DNA from: Symsagittifera roscoffensis
Taxonomy: Eukaryota; Xenacoelomorpha; Acoela; Convolutidae
Assembly (NCBI RefSeq): GCF_963678635.1
Contig: NC_087062.1
Span: forward strand, 94,277,845 to 94,341,844
Direction of reading: 5' to 3'
Length of the DNA: 64,000 nt
This document shows, one piece after another, positions 39,001-48,248 of this stretch. Each line of letters opens with the position of its first letter. Within the stretch, counting starts at the first letter, position 1. The translations under genes and the position numbers were made by a program. The notes under the pieces are model-generated. The model did not search any database, was not told the origin of the DNA, and saw nothing but the letters and a program-made list of their open reading frames with translations.

Positions 39001-42000
39001 TAATACAAAAATCGTTGCTTGTTGCAACTTTTTTGCTACCAGGCCAGGCTGGGTGGGTGGGGGCGGGAGGATTATATATTTTTATGGGAATGACCCTATA
39101 TAACCTTATTCTAAAAAAAAGTTTTTGGACATCCAACAGAATTTATAAGGGCGCCATAAATTTTCAGCAACCTAAGCTGACAAAAAATATTCTAACGTTT
39201 TTTAGAGTGCAGTTTTCTCAGAAATTGATTTTCCTGAAGCTAATTTATCTATTGACATTAGAAATAAACGATGGCCTATTATTACCCGTAGAACGCCTGA
39301 TATTTTTCAAGAACAGATTTCTTCTTCCAAGTCAAAAATGACATCTCTGACGAAAATATCTGATCAATTCACTTTATTTTTCGATGAAATCCAGAAACGC
39401 CGAGTGTAAATAACGCAGAAGTGGACAGACTGCAGGCCGAGAAAGATCAAATGAGAGAAGAAATGACATCTCAGATAGCGAAACTCAAAGAAGAGAATTC
39501 ATTATTACGAAGCGAACGAGAGAAGGAAAATGAGAAACTCAGAGAAGTTTGTTTGCATTGTGTCCTTGAAAAGATGAAAAAAAATTAATGCTTGGTGTGT
39601 TTTTTTAACCAGTCAATTTTCGGCGATCGAAATATTAGTTTTTAACAAAAAATTTATGACCAATTGAAGATATCGACTCTCTGAATTCAGATTCAAAATT
39701 ATATTTTACCTCTGATCAATTTTTTGAAAATTGTCCATTTGGCCATGCTCTGGACTAATTTAAGAGCACTTTGAAGATTTTATCCATAATGTTGAAAACG
39801 TAACGCGACTTTTTTCATGCGTGGCAAATTATCCTGCAGAACAAAGTCGTTCCAATTTGGATTGAGACTAGCTAATCGGTCGTATTAATGTCGCACGTCT
39901 CAAATTTTCTACTTAATCTTTGTCACAAAGTTGGTACATTATTTCTGTTCAAGTGGTTGATATTCAAAGAAAACAGCCTATTCAAATCTACCCTATGCAA
40001 ATCTACCCTAAGTTTATCTACTCTATGTTCTATAAAGTGTTCAATTGCCAAGGATAACTTAGCTGACTATCGCGGGTCAAGGTCGCCGGTGGGCGCGCTA
40101 TGCGGGCGCAATTATTGGCTCTAGTTTTCGTTTAGAGTCCTACCCTCTGCAGGCAAGCACGTCTCATGTTGACGCGACTGCAGTGATCTTTTTTTTTGAT
40201 TTTATCGCTCCCTCTTAAATTAGGCGAAGGGTAGATTGGCATATAGTAATAATTAGGATAGATTGGAATGGTGTAGATCGTCCTGCTACCAAAGTAATAA
40301 TTAGACCAAATAGCATGCCTCTATTCAATTCGGAACGATTTCCAAGAAGGATTAAATCTCCGCTTAAGCGTTAATAGCACGAATAATATCGCGCGCTAAT
40401 TATCCTAAATTGGTCAAAATAGCAATAGTTAAAACAAACTTTTTGAAAAAATTATCACAGGTGAAATATCTTTTTAAATATGAGCTGAGGGTAATAATAT
40501 TTTTGCCAAAGGTTTTTGATTAAGAAGTCGAAATTTGTCTGGATAAAAAAACCACGCTGAGCACAAATGTTCCGTCACTTTCTCCAAAATATGGAACAAA
40601 AAGACTGTTTGTCCTAGGGCAAAGATTTTAAAGCTAGCTCCGACTATACTCCTCAAGGAAATATAGTTAATGACTTCGAGAAAATTGATTACAAACGTTG
40701 AAAACACATAAATATTCAATTAAATGTTTCAAAATTGGAAAAATATATTTTAAATTTTTTGTTTTTTCTTTGTTTCTTAGCTTCTTTCATTTCCTCATTA
40801 CATTATCAGGAATATGAAAAGAAGCTCATTGACAAAGATGCAGTGTTCCGCAAAGAAAAGGACGAGGCTACGCGACGCTTCGCACAGGAGAAGCGAGATC
40901 TGGAGCGGGGCTTGAGCGTAGACATGGAGCGTCAACTAGCGGCATTCCAAGAAAAAAAGAGGGAGCTTGAAGAAAAGATGGAATACGAAAAAGCGGAGTT
41001 GTGTCACACTTTTCAGATGGTAAAAAAATAAAGATGGTTCTTCATTTTCTATTCAAAATACATTTTGATTTGCTTAAGTTCAGGGGCGGATCTAAGATTT
41101 TTAGGTCGACCAAATTGATTTTCTGAGTTCCCAAATCACTATAAATGAACCTATATTGACCAAGTTTTCAGCGCCTCAGGGAATTTTTTGAAAAAACAGG
41201 CCAAAAACTTACGCGTATTCAAAAATTCGCCCGGGGGAGGGGGGTACATCAATTTCATGAAATGCGTATGTTTCAGAAGTGTAAAAAGGTAAACCCTAAA
41301 CTACAATATAGTTAATAAAAATTCATTATAATCAAGTTATTAGCGCTACACTCACATCGCTTTACGTCGCAATCATCATAAAAACCTCTGCATGTGGATT
41401 ATTACGACCGCTCTAATTAAGGGTGTTAAAAAACAAAAAAATTAATTTTTTTTTAATTATAACTTTTATTTGGACCCCTAAATGTTCTGTAGTTTTTTAA
41501 GTAGTGGCGATTAAATAAGCTAATTAGCTATAATAAAGTGGAGAGAGTGGGCCAAAATAACTGAAAATACGCCAAAAATAACGAATTCAGAACAAAAAGT
41601 TAGTCTTTCCGCTGAGAAAACTTCTGTGACAATTTTTTTTGAAAATCAAAATTCTTCAACTCAGGGCTTTGACGCAAAAATGATGAAGGATGGTTTTCAC
41701 CGTGTTCAGGGGCGGATTTAGGGGGGGGGGGGACGCCCCCCTTCTCCTCAGGGATTCGACCCCCTGCCGAACCAAAGGGCCCCCCCTTGGTACTTTTTAA
41801 GAAATCCACTTTTGGCCGACCGACCCTAAAATTTTTCCAAAGGCGCCTTCAGCGCCAATATATACTAACTTTGAGGGGAGCGCGCGCCAGAAAAATGCTA
41901 TTTTTTTGTCAAAATGTTACAAAAAGTGCCCAAAAACGGCTTTTTTGACCTGTTTTTTCAAAAAAACTTGCCTGCGGCGCAGAAAATTTGGCCAAAACAG

Positions 42001-45000
42001 CGTCTTTTTAGTGCTCTAGGACAGCTCTTACGGGATTGAGTGGAAGAAAAATGTTGTCACAAATGTTCAAGCTTATATTTTCAATAAAGTAGTTATAATT
42101 TAGAAGGCTGCTCGAACGCTTGTAATCAATTGGCCCATTTTGGGAAGTCTTAGTTTGAAATTGATTCGTTTTTGATACCATCAATAGTTACACGTTGAAC
42201 ATGCGTAGTAGCATGTAGATGTTAGAGAACCTAGTACTATTCACTGCTGTCTTTTGTGAAATTGGCGAGTTTTTTTGCCAGGAGCGTTCTGATATGGTGA
42301 GCAGTCAGAAGAAGGAGATCGAAAAAATGAAGGTGATGTTTGAGGCCAAGATGATGGAACTGTCGGCTGAAAATGACAAACTGAAGGAACAGCTCGACCA
42401 GGTAGTGCTACCTCTAAACTCAAATTTCAGAAAACAAATTACGAAATACATAGAAATTCCCATATTTGTTTTTTATACTTTTGAGCTCGAGGTATCAATA
42501 GTTTCATACTGTAAAAAAGAATTCCGTCAAAGGCTGATAGGTATAAAAACGAAATTGGTCGCGCCAATATTCCCTCACTTTCTTCCACATATTTTTGTCC
42601 CGACCATTGAAAATGGTGAGGAACTTTGCATTCGGGTCTGTTTTAGTTTTTTGTTTGTAGTTTCCACGCAAAATCAGTTACCACAAATAATAATCAGACT
42701 GGGTTGTGTGATATACCATATTAAAGCCTGTTTAGTCGTAGTTCGAACCACATAAAAAAATTTCCAAAAAACTTTTGTATGGTTAAGAAAAACCGGTTTT
42801 AAATTTTTGTTTTTTCGTCTTAATTTGAGCGAATAAAGCAAGCCAGCAGGCTTACAACAGCTGAATTATGCCTATTTCAAGACCTTAAAACTTAATTTTA
42901 GGCAAGTAAACTAGTTTTTGGAGTTTTTTAGCTTCTTTTTAGGAACCAAAAATTTTTTTAATTTTCTTTTAGTTTACTAGCCATTTTTCTACAAAATATG
43001 TTGTCCAATTTGCCTACATTTCTATGACTGTCTAATATGCCTAAAAATATATTATACCTCAGATCTTTTTATCACACCAAGCAGAAAAAGCACACTGATT
43101 CGGAACGAAAAGTTTCTCAACCGCAGTTTTTTACAGACGATGATCGGAACATTCTGTGCTTCTTGCACAGTAACCGGCTATCCTTGTTTATATTGTTTAT
43201 TTGGTTGGAAACAATAATTTGCCATTTTTTGTCCCCTGTTTGTAGAGGCAGGAAGTAGTTTCGTGCTAAGAAGTCGTTGCGTGGCTACAAAAAATGACGC
43301 CAAAAACAGAAATGCTTACTCTAGTTATAGGTCAAACTGTTGAAAACATTTTAATTATTTGCGTTAGTCCATATAGAAATAATTCTGAAATGCTTTAAAA
43401 AAGTTGGTGAGTTTCGACGTGATTTTATTAAAAATATCAGGCCGAAGCCAGAGCCGAAGCCGAAGCCAAGGCCGAAGCGGTATAAAAGGCCGAAGACTTC
43501 CCCTTATTTGGCATTGAATAGTTTTTGGTAATTAAATAATAAAAAAAGTTTAAAATTTTGAAAAAAAATCAACAATAAAATGCAAGAATTTGAGTCGTAC
43601 AATATCATTACGACCAATAGCTTGCCTCAAATCAATTCGATATTTCGATTGCTGGATAATTCGACACGCATAAATAATTTGTGCTGCACTTTCAGCATCA
43701 TGAGAAAATCTTCACTCGCAAAAATTAGTCCGCAGCATAGCCAAAGTGGTTTTTTTGAGTCCCCTAGAGCTTTATAAAAAGTAGGAGTTAAACATCCCAG
43801 AGAAACAGCATCTTTAATGGAGTAGAACTTTTTTTTCTTAAAAATTATGATTTCAATTGCCAAAGTTTGACTGAACGAAAGTTGGAGAAACAAGACTAAT
43901 CGTATCTCACGAATAAAAACCCTGACGTAAAACCAACTTAAAAGTACAAGTTTTTAGTCTAAAAATTTGTAAAATAATTGCAAGAAAATATATATATTTT
44001 TCATTTTTCTTCAAATTAGTCTAGTTTTTCTGCGTGGTGAGATAAAATGATCTGACGTAAAACTATAATCTAGGCAGATTCGACGATCATAGAGTTAAGA
44101 AAAATGACTAGAAAAACAAACGAAAACATAGGAAAATTTTTTTAAAAGCTTTTTTTCAAAATGGCATTTAAGATCTCCAAAAACTAGTTTAACTCGAATA
44201 AAAGTAAAATAAGTCAAAAATAGTCTACTGCAACGGGCCTATATTGAGCATTACTCGCTGGAATTTAGACCAGTTTTTTAGACCAGTTTTTCTCGACACT
44301 AGAAAAAAATTTTGATAGTTTTTAATGTGCTATAAAATCGCGACTGAAAGGGTTTTATTATGATATATCACTCAACCAAGTCCGAAGATTATCTGTTGTA
44401 CCTGATTTTGCGTGGAAAATAAAAAGAAAAAAATTGAAACACACACTAATACAAAGTTCCTGCCCCTTTTCGATGGTCGGAACAATTAGTTTTTAATGAG
44501 TCAGTCTTCTAACTGATTCCGGAATACACCTATAAATTGCGGAAAAACAGATGCGCGATAGTCAACTACTTGTTTTTTTTGGCTGATTAAAAAACCACCC
44601 CAAACATCAAAACTCCGTCAGTTTCTTCGAAAGTCGGAACAATTATGTGTCAATCAGGAGCGGATTTAGGGGGGGGCTGGACGCCTTTTTCTTTTTCCTC
44701 AGGGATTCGACCCCCTGCCGACCCAAAGCCGTCTCCCCTTTGGTACTTTTAAGAAATCCAGTTTTGGCCGACCAAATTTAAAATTTTTGGCGCCAATATA
44801 TACTAATTTTGAGGGGCGAGCCTTTTTTGGCCTATTTTTTTCAAAAATTTGCCTGCGGCGCAAATTTTGGCCCAAATAGGAATAAAACAGTGCTTTAGAG
44901 CTCGAAAAATTAATTTGGTCGACCTAAAAAAAAAGGTAAACAAAATTTTAAAAATTTCGAAAGTTTTTTTGAAAATCCGCCCCTCCCTCGAGAAAATCCT

Positions 45001-45553
45001 AGATCCACCCCTGGTGTCAATAGATAGGAAATATACCACTTTGTTGTTTAAATTGGGTGTGAAGGAAGATAAATTAAAACCAATTGTATAGCTATAAAAA
45101 AATTATTTGAGATACAAAATTTGAATCAAAATATAATAATCTGACAACATCGGACATTTTTTAAATAGACTATTTCCTGAGTTGAAGTATGCCCTATAAA
45201 AATCTGTAACTTATCGCAGGGGCGAATTTAGAGGGGGAGGGGCGGGGGCGGGGGGTTGGGGAGAGCGGACACTCTTTTCTACCTCCTCCCCCTTCCTCAG
45301 GGGTTCGACCATGAAAATCCGCCCCCCCCCCCCCTCGAGAAAATCCTATATCCGCCGTTGACTTATCGTATTGTTTTGCTAAATTATTACTTCCGATTTT
45401 TCTGAACTGCAGGTGGAAGACAAGTTCAAAATGTTGCGTATTGAGACCGAGAAGAAGGGGTCAGGGTCAGGCGGCGGCAAAAGGGGAGGGGCCAAAGGGG
45501 AGCCTGAAATACCCCCCGCTGTGCAAGTGGAACTGGTTGACCTCTCGAAACAG
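24025..45553 (+). CDS. Long coiled-coil protein, function unknown (3' end off window)
   Basis: Exons with matching splice phases: 24025-24203 (ATG), 33359-33616, 34332-34472, 35361-35535, 37703-37768, 37822-37926, 38727-38874, 39395-39546, 40810-41019, 42282-42401 and 45413-45553. All have AG acceptors and GT donors. Together they give 565 codons, and more must follow because the last exon ends at GTATGT. The N-terminus is Ser/Thr/Arg-rich; exon 2 encodes a compact hydrophobic segment (FVDEDVFEKLLIESGLENF). From exon 3 on the protein is mostly charged heptad-like coiled coil rich in E, K, Q and R, with acidic breaks such as SDSSEPESKK and a Gly/Lys-rich linker (KKGSGSGGGKRGGAKGEP). I do not recognise the family; a cytoskeletal, ciliary or centrosomal scaffold is possible but unproven. 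Intron 1 is 9.2 kb and contains the Rho-like gene. The Polinton starts 124 bp after the last exon, in the same orientation. Confidence 0.75.
26035..26975. repeat. Diverged tandem array, unit about 85-170 bp
   Basis: The order 'aagcaagctattcaagc', 'atgaaa.tttgaa.tatttca', '(c)atag.gcaaatc.g.ttgcgaaaa' and 'gtttttctaagcaa' repeats several times with substitutions. The last two units (from 26691 and from 26858) are most alike, about 167 bp apart, and share 'ttctagcaagga' and 'ttagttggtt' ends. No coding signal. Confidence 0.75.
28841..29465. repeat. Interspersed repeat R3, copy 1
   Basis: About 620 bp shared in the same order with 42596-43190: 'cgaccattgaa', 'ttccacgcaaaa.cag', 'gcaagc..gcaagcttacaa', 'cttgcacagtaaccgg' and 'tatccttgtt'. 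The ends carry TTTCGACCAT and its near-complement ATGGTCGGAA, suggesting short terminal inverted repeats. Related fragments occur inverted at about 32350-32510 and 44330-44490. Confidence 0.65.
29873..30433 (-). CDS. Rho-family small GTPase, intronless
   Basis: 186 aa from ATG at 30433. G1 loop GDGAVGKT (13-20), switch I threonine in VPTVYD (T38), G3 DTAGQDDYD (60-68), G4 GNKID (117-121), G5 SAK (153-155). The tail has a basic run (KKVKRSK) and a CFLL CaaX box; the final leucine predicts geranylgeranylation and membrane anchoring. DTAGQDDYDRTRP and the HPEVQHF region place it in the Rho/Rac/Cdc42 group, but it is divergent and I cannot name an orthologue. Residues 13-18 keep the Rac/Cdc42 type glycine pattern. 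The gene lies antisense in intron 1 of the coiled-coil gene and has no introns, consistent with a retrocopy that stayed intact. Downstream codon use and the full frame suggest it is functional. Confidence 0.9.
   Translation of the reverse strand: MYEEKKVKIVVVGDGAVGKTSMIASYATNSFEDDHVPTVYDLYNCRVEVNGEKIEVQIHDTAGQDDYDRTRPIAYPGTTCFILVFGVDSRTAYDHIEWKWHPEVQHFSKYTHFILAGNKIDRRRELSPQEVITPEMGNQLAEKIKADAYLECSAKTREGIKPIFDRAIGLSLSGEKKVKRSKCFLL
33253..33293. repeat. Perfect 15-bp hairpin before a splice acceptor
   Basis: GCTAGTCATACAATT and its exact reverse complement, separated by 11 bases. It lies 65 bp upstream of the acceptor of exon 2 of the coiled-coil gene. It could be a foldback transposon remnant or an RNA structure in the pre-mRNA. 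Confidence 0.85.
33790..33872. mobile_element. M1 MITE fragment
   Basis: Contains the M1 core 'caaaggcgcctttggtgcca', 'taaatttgagggagagcgcg' and 'cgccgaaaaa'. A C-rich stretch at 33675-33700 may be the other end. Confidence 0.55.
35938..36150 (+). repeat. Interspersed repeat R4, copy 1
   Basis: Shares 'gtacaa', 'aatacgatcgattagctagc', 'tgccacgcataaataattcg' and 'attagtccggagcatgaccg' with copies at 39690-39900 (inverted) and 43595-43770 (direct). All lie in introns of the coiled-coil gene. No coding potential. Confidence 0.6.
36633..36868. mobile_element. Foldback element with ~90-bp imperfect terminal inverted repeats
   Basis: The left arm (acggattaagtcggttacg, tttagacaactgcg, cagacttatcagtaagcaga) is matched by the reverse complement of the right arm (aatcggattgcggtc, tttagacaaccgcg, catacttgtcggtaagcaga). 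About 50 bp lie between the arms. Arm similarity is high enough to exclude chance. A related piece lies at about 40310-40450. Confidence 0.75.
39690..39900 (-). repeat. Interspersed repeat R4, inverted copy
   Basis: Reverse complement shares the words tgcgtggcaaattatcc, gctctggactaatttaag and ctagctaatcggtcgtatta with copies at 35938 and 43595. Confidence 0.6.
41081..41250. mobile_element. M1 MITE, truncated
   Basis: Starts CAGGGGCGGATCTAAG, continues 'aggtcgaccaaattgatttt' and 'gaaaaaacaggccaaaa', then breaks up after a G run near 41235. Confidence 0.65.
41707..42028. mobile_element. M1 MITE, right end missing
   Basis: Starts CAGGGGCGGATTTAGG with a long G run. It contains 'gggattcgaccccctgccga', 'gccaatatatactaactttg', 'gagcgcgcgcc' and 'gcctgcggcgcagaaaattt', and stops at 'ctctaggacagctc'. 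It is inside an intron of the coiled-coil gene. Confidence 0.8.
42596..43190. repeat. Interspersed repeat R3, copy 2
   Basis: Direct, diverged copy of the repeat at 28841-29465, located just after the exon at 42282-42401 and in the same gene's intron. It starts CCCGACCATTGAAAATGG and ends with GATCGGAACATTCTG followed by TTGCACAGTAACCGG. No open frame of note. Confidence 0.65.
43595..43770 (+). repeat. Interspersed repeat R4, copy 3
   Basis: Direct copy sharing 'tcgtacaatatcattacgac', 'cgacacgcataaataattt' and 'attagtccgcagcatagcc' with the copy at 35938-36150. Confidence 0.6.
44655..45013. mobile_element. hAT-like MITE (M1), perfect target duplication
   Basis: Starts CAGGAGCGGATTTAGG and ends GATCCACCCCTG. 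It is flanked by GTGTCAAT on both sides (44647-44654 and 45014-45021). 359 bp, full length for the family. Confidence 0.92.
45217..45360. mobile_element. Internally deleted M1 MITE, perfect target duplication
   Basis: Starts CAGGGGCGAATTTAGAG and ends ATCCGCCGTTG. It is flanked by ACTTATCG on both sides (45209-45216 and 45361-45368). At 144 bp it is a short derivative holding little more than the two ends. It ends 52 bp upstream of the exon at 45413. Confidence 0.9.
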
Positions 45554-45671
45554 GTATGTCACTCAGTACTTTTGAAGCGCTAAAAAACTTCAGTTGTGCA
45601 AAAATCAACATTTCAAATCAAAAATCAACATTTTTTCACACCAAAAACCCTAGATAGGATTTTGAATAACA

Positions 45672-45677
45672 ATTTTA
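45672..45677. repeat. Polinton target-site duplication, left
   Basis: ATTTTA directly before the left terminal repeat, identical to 63909-63914 directly after the right terminal repeat. A 6-bp duplication is the Polinton/Maverick norm. Confidence 0.92.
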
Positions 45678-45939
45678 AGTAGTATTGTATCGTGTCCCGG
45701 ATCCTAAGGGGGGGGGGGGGGTCCTTTTTAAGGGGGGGGGGTCCTTTTTAAGGGGGGGGGGGGTCCTCACGTAAAGCAAAATCCTAGGAAAGGGGTCCTT
45801 AATTTTTTGGAGGACCCCTATCCTAGGATTTTGTAAACGAAAGAAATTTTCCACCCAAAAAGCAGAAGACCCCCTGCTTAGGATCTTGCTAAGTTTAGCT
45901 TAACAACAAGGGACACGATACAAAATTCTTTCTAATTCC
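45678..45939 (+). repeat. Polinton left terminal inverted repeat (foldback)
   Basis: 262 bp, matched by the reverse complement of 63677-63908. It contains three G runs separated by 'gtccttttta', and an internal hairpin at 45778-45832 (arms AAAATCCTAGGAAAGGGGTCC and AGGACCCCTATCCTAGGATTTT, shown only in part). Its outer end (TTGTATCGTGTCCC, 45685-45698) is also complementary to its inner end (GGGACACGATACAA, 45910-45923), so the whole repeat can fold on itself. Confidence 0.92.
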
Positions 45940-46386
45940 AATTTTTGGGGTCCTAATTATTGGTCCTGGTTAATTATATGAATCATATTAATTGTTATAT
46001 TTGTTTCGGGCAAATGAACTTTCGACCTAGTTGAAATTTGTTAGTGAACGGGGAATTGACTTTTATGGTATATAATAAAAATGCGCCGGCCAATTTGGCA
46101 GCGTAGCTTAACTGTTGGCAGCAGTAAACTAATTCCTTAACTTGACCTAAATTTTATGGTGAAAAGGCAATAAATTGAAATTACTCTCAAAAGGCGGCGG
46201 CCGTTTCTGGGCAAAATATACCAAATGATAAATTTGACAAATTTTGAATTAAGAAAAATGAAATTAGAGAGAACTTGGTGTACTGAAGATATTGATAATG
46301 AACATTTACAATAAAGAGTGTTTTCAACCGCAGAAAAAAACTCATTTTTCAAATTTAGTAATGAACGCTACGTCGTCTTCCTCGAA
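45940..46386. other. Non-coding leader of the Polinton left gene block
   Basis: AT-rich sequence between the left terminal repeat and the first ATG-started frame. It probably holds the promoter of the left block. I see no single convincing TATA box and no ORF. Confidence 0.4.
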
Positions 46387-46794
46387 ATGGCAAAGGAAAT
46401 TTCAAAGAAAGAATACGAGTTAATTTTCAAAGAACAATTTTATTTGAGTGAGCTTCAACAAATCTCTTGGTGCATTTCTACAAAACAACAGTATGGTACT
46501 GTGAGCGATTTGAATTTTGCTGATTATGAAAACGTATTCGACTATTCGTTTGATTTTACCTCAAAAAGGGTTGATAAAGACTTGGAGAGAAAAATCCGTC
46601 TATGTTTCAACAAGCTATCAAAATACAAAAAACTCCCGGTGGTTTATTTAATTATTTACCACCGTTATCTTAATGAGATTAAATGGTATTTGCAAGGTCA
46701 CTTTTATTTCCACTGGCTTGAAATTCAGCAGGTTGGAGAGGTGTTGGAAAAAATAAATATTGAAACTGCAAAAAAGCAGAGTAACTCCTATTGA
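46387..46794 (+). CDS. Polinton hypothetical protein A (first part)
   Basis: 135 codons from the first in-frame ATG at 46387 (MAKEISKKEYELIF). The upstream open frame starts without ATG. Helical, aromatic-rich, with KLPVVYLIIYHRYLNEIKWY near the C-terminus (20 residues). No family I can name. The frame stops at 46794 just after an A6 run (46770-46775). The next frame (46760-47194) overlaps and has no usable ATG of its own, so the two are probably one gene split by a frameshift, programmed or mutational. Confidence 0.6.
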   Translation: MAKEISKKEYELIFKEQFYLSELQQISWCISTKQQYGTVSDLNFADYENVFDYSFDFTSKRVDKDLERKIRLCFNKLSKYKKLPVVYLIIYHRYLNEIKWYLQGHFYFHWLEIQQVGEVLEKINIETAKKQSNSY

Positions 46795-47194
46795 TTTGAA
46801 AATAATTCACGAAATTTATACGTCTTTGAAACAAACTTATCCTGATAATTCTAACCGACGCAACTATTTTCTAGCTGCATGTTCTCTGTTTTTTGTTAGT
46901 TCTGATAACTTTAACTACGACATTTTAATTAAGTTGAGACCTTATGGTGGCTTGATTGGTATTGATAACTCTTCCTTGGACAAATACTTGCAAAATTCCA
47001 AAATTTTACGATTGCACGCTATTTTGCACGATGCGGCCCGATTTATACACGAATTTTATCAACAGGGTCCCACGTACTGTTACATGTTGCCCTGGAACTG
47101 TAACAACAGCTTATTGGGACATTTGAGTGGAATAGCGTTCTGCCTTTTCATTAAGTTGAAAAAACCAGAAGTTTATCATTTACTAGAATGCTAG
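46760..47194 (+). CDS. Polinton hypothetical protein A/B continuation frame
   Basis: An open frame of about 144 codons in the +1 frame relative to the preceding ORF, lacking an ATG until deep inside. It contains RRNYFLAACSLFFV, LRPYGGLIGIDN, LHAILHDAARFIHEF and YCYMLPWNCN. It is likely the C-terminal part of the protein begun at 46387. Its stop codon overlaps the next start (ATGcTAG at 47188-47194). Function unknown. Confidence 0.5.
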   Translation: MKLQKSRVTPIDLKIIHEIYTSLKQTYPDNSNRRNYFLAACSLFFVSSDNFNYDILIKLRPYGGLIGIDNSSLDKYLQNSKILRLHAILHDAARFIHEFYQQGPTYCYMLPWNCNNSLLGHLSGIAFCLFIKLKKPEVYHLLEC

Positions 47195-47757
47195 GCGAGA
47201 GATCAGTTGTGCTTGACGTGGAAGGCTTTCGTTACAAGAAAAACGCCTTTGTGGTTAAAGAATTAGCAATAACAACTTCAGACTACAGCGATCGACTCAT
47301 TTTCCTACCTCCAGTGAACTTCAATATACTAGCAAAGCTTGAACAAAAAGCTTACAACTGGTTAACAAATTATTTACACGGTCTCCATTGGGAAAACGGT
47401 GATTATCTTTATATAAACTTGAATCAAATACTTCAAAGTTTTGTGCTGAGAAATCCCGGTGCCGTTTTTTACGCTAAAGGAAAAGAAAAGACAGAATTTT
47501 TGGCCAAGTACTTGGACCGAAAGATTGAAAACCTAGATGATTTGGGCTGTCCTCGGGTTGAAAACTTATATTTTAAAAATTATCCAAGTTGCAATAAACA
47601 TATTCCACATTACAACTCCAGGAATCATTGTGCCCTGAAGAAAACCAAGGTTTTTTATGATTGGTTGAAAAATGAACAACAGCGAGAGATCAGCGAAAGT
47701 GGAGTTATACCTATCACCAAATTCAATGCTTTGTGCGTGGATGACTCCAGAGGGTGA
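47188..47757 (+). CDS. Polinton-associated protein with exonuclease-like motifs
   Basis: 189 aa. It starts at ATG 47188 overlapping the previous stop. Near the N-terminus, LDVEGFRYKKNAFVVKELAI (20 residues) has the D-x-E pattern of the DEDD exonuclease fold. Middle: VFYAKGKEKTEFL and LGCPRVENL. End: NHCALKKTKVFYDWL. I recognise this pattern from proteins of animal Polintons and related mobile elements. The last catalytic aspartate of a true DEDDh enzyme is not evident, so activity is uncertain. The 3' end overlaps the next gene by 86 bp. Confidence 0.55.
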   Translation: MLGERSVVLDVEGFRYKKNAFVVKELAITTSDYSDRLIFLPPVNFNILAKLEQKAYNWLTNYLHGLHWENGDYLYINLNQILQSFVLRNPGAVFYAKGKEKTEFLAKYLDRKIENLDDLGCPRVENLYFKNYPSCNKHIPHYNSRNHCALKKTKVFYDWLKNEQQREISESGVIPITKFNALCVDDSRG

Positions 47758-48013
47758 TATTAAAATTTCATTAACGAGAATAGAGCGTATTGATTGCAGT
47801 GGCCAAATTGTTCAGAGGAAGGAGCAAATAATAATTTCCGAAGAAGAGTTGTCTACGTTGAAGAGGTTTTTTCCAGTTATTGATCAATTTGTATACTTCC
47901 AGAGATTCAAGTTTATCAGAAATGTTAGCCAGCAAGCGAGGAGTATATCTTCCCGAACTAGTCTTAGTACCCAAACGTCAGCCAGGAGTTCAGATGGATC
48001 TAAAAAGCAGTGA
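47672..48013 (+). CDS. Small Polinton protein, possible PC4-like fold
   Basis: 113 aa from ATG 47672, in a different frame from the gene it overlaps. The central part runs GDIKISLTRIERIDCSG, then KEQIIISEEELSTL. This resembles the strand-strand-helix pattern of PC4-type ssDNA-binding domains (I/L-rich strands, a K..I.IS turn, then a helix). The tail is Ser/Thr-rich and likely disordered. The assignment is by pattern only. Confidence 0.45.
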   Translation: MNNSERSAKVELYLSPNSMLCAWMTPEGDIKISLTRIERIDCSGQIVQRKEQIIISEEELSTLKRFFPVIDQFVYFQRFKFIRNVSQQARSISSRTSLSTQTSARSSDGSKKQ

Positions 48014-48176
48014 ATTGCCAGAAGAGATTAAGACGATTGTGAAAGAGGATACTGTGAAGAAAATAATGTACTACAAAAAAACTGCAAATATCCCAGCAAA
48101 CTTTGTTTTAGAAATGCATGACATAAATGATAGAGATTTCACACGTTATAAAATTTTTTACTGCTCTCAAAAGTAA
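47922..48176 (+). CDS. Small Polinton hypothetical protein
   Basis: 84 aa from ATG 47922 (MLASKRGVYLPELVLVPKRQ), overlapping the preceding frame by 92 bp. Mixed charge, no membrane segment and no known motif. Its ATG is the first in frame. Confidence 0.45.
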   Translation: MLASKRGVYLPELVLVPKRQPGVQMDLKSSELPEEIKTIVKEDTVKKIMYYKKTANIPANFVLEMHDINDRDFTRYKIFYCSQK

Positions 48177-48248
48177 TTTAATTTTTTACAAGCTTCATTC
48201 ACAGAGAGAAAGAGTCTAACACAGTCTGTAGAATAAATAGTTTCTCAA

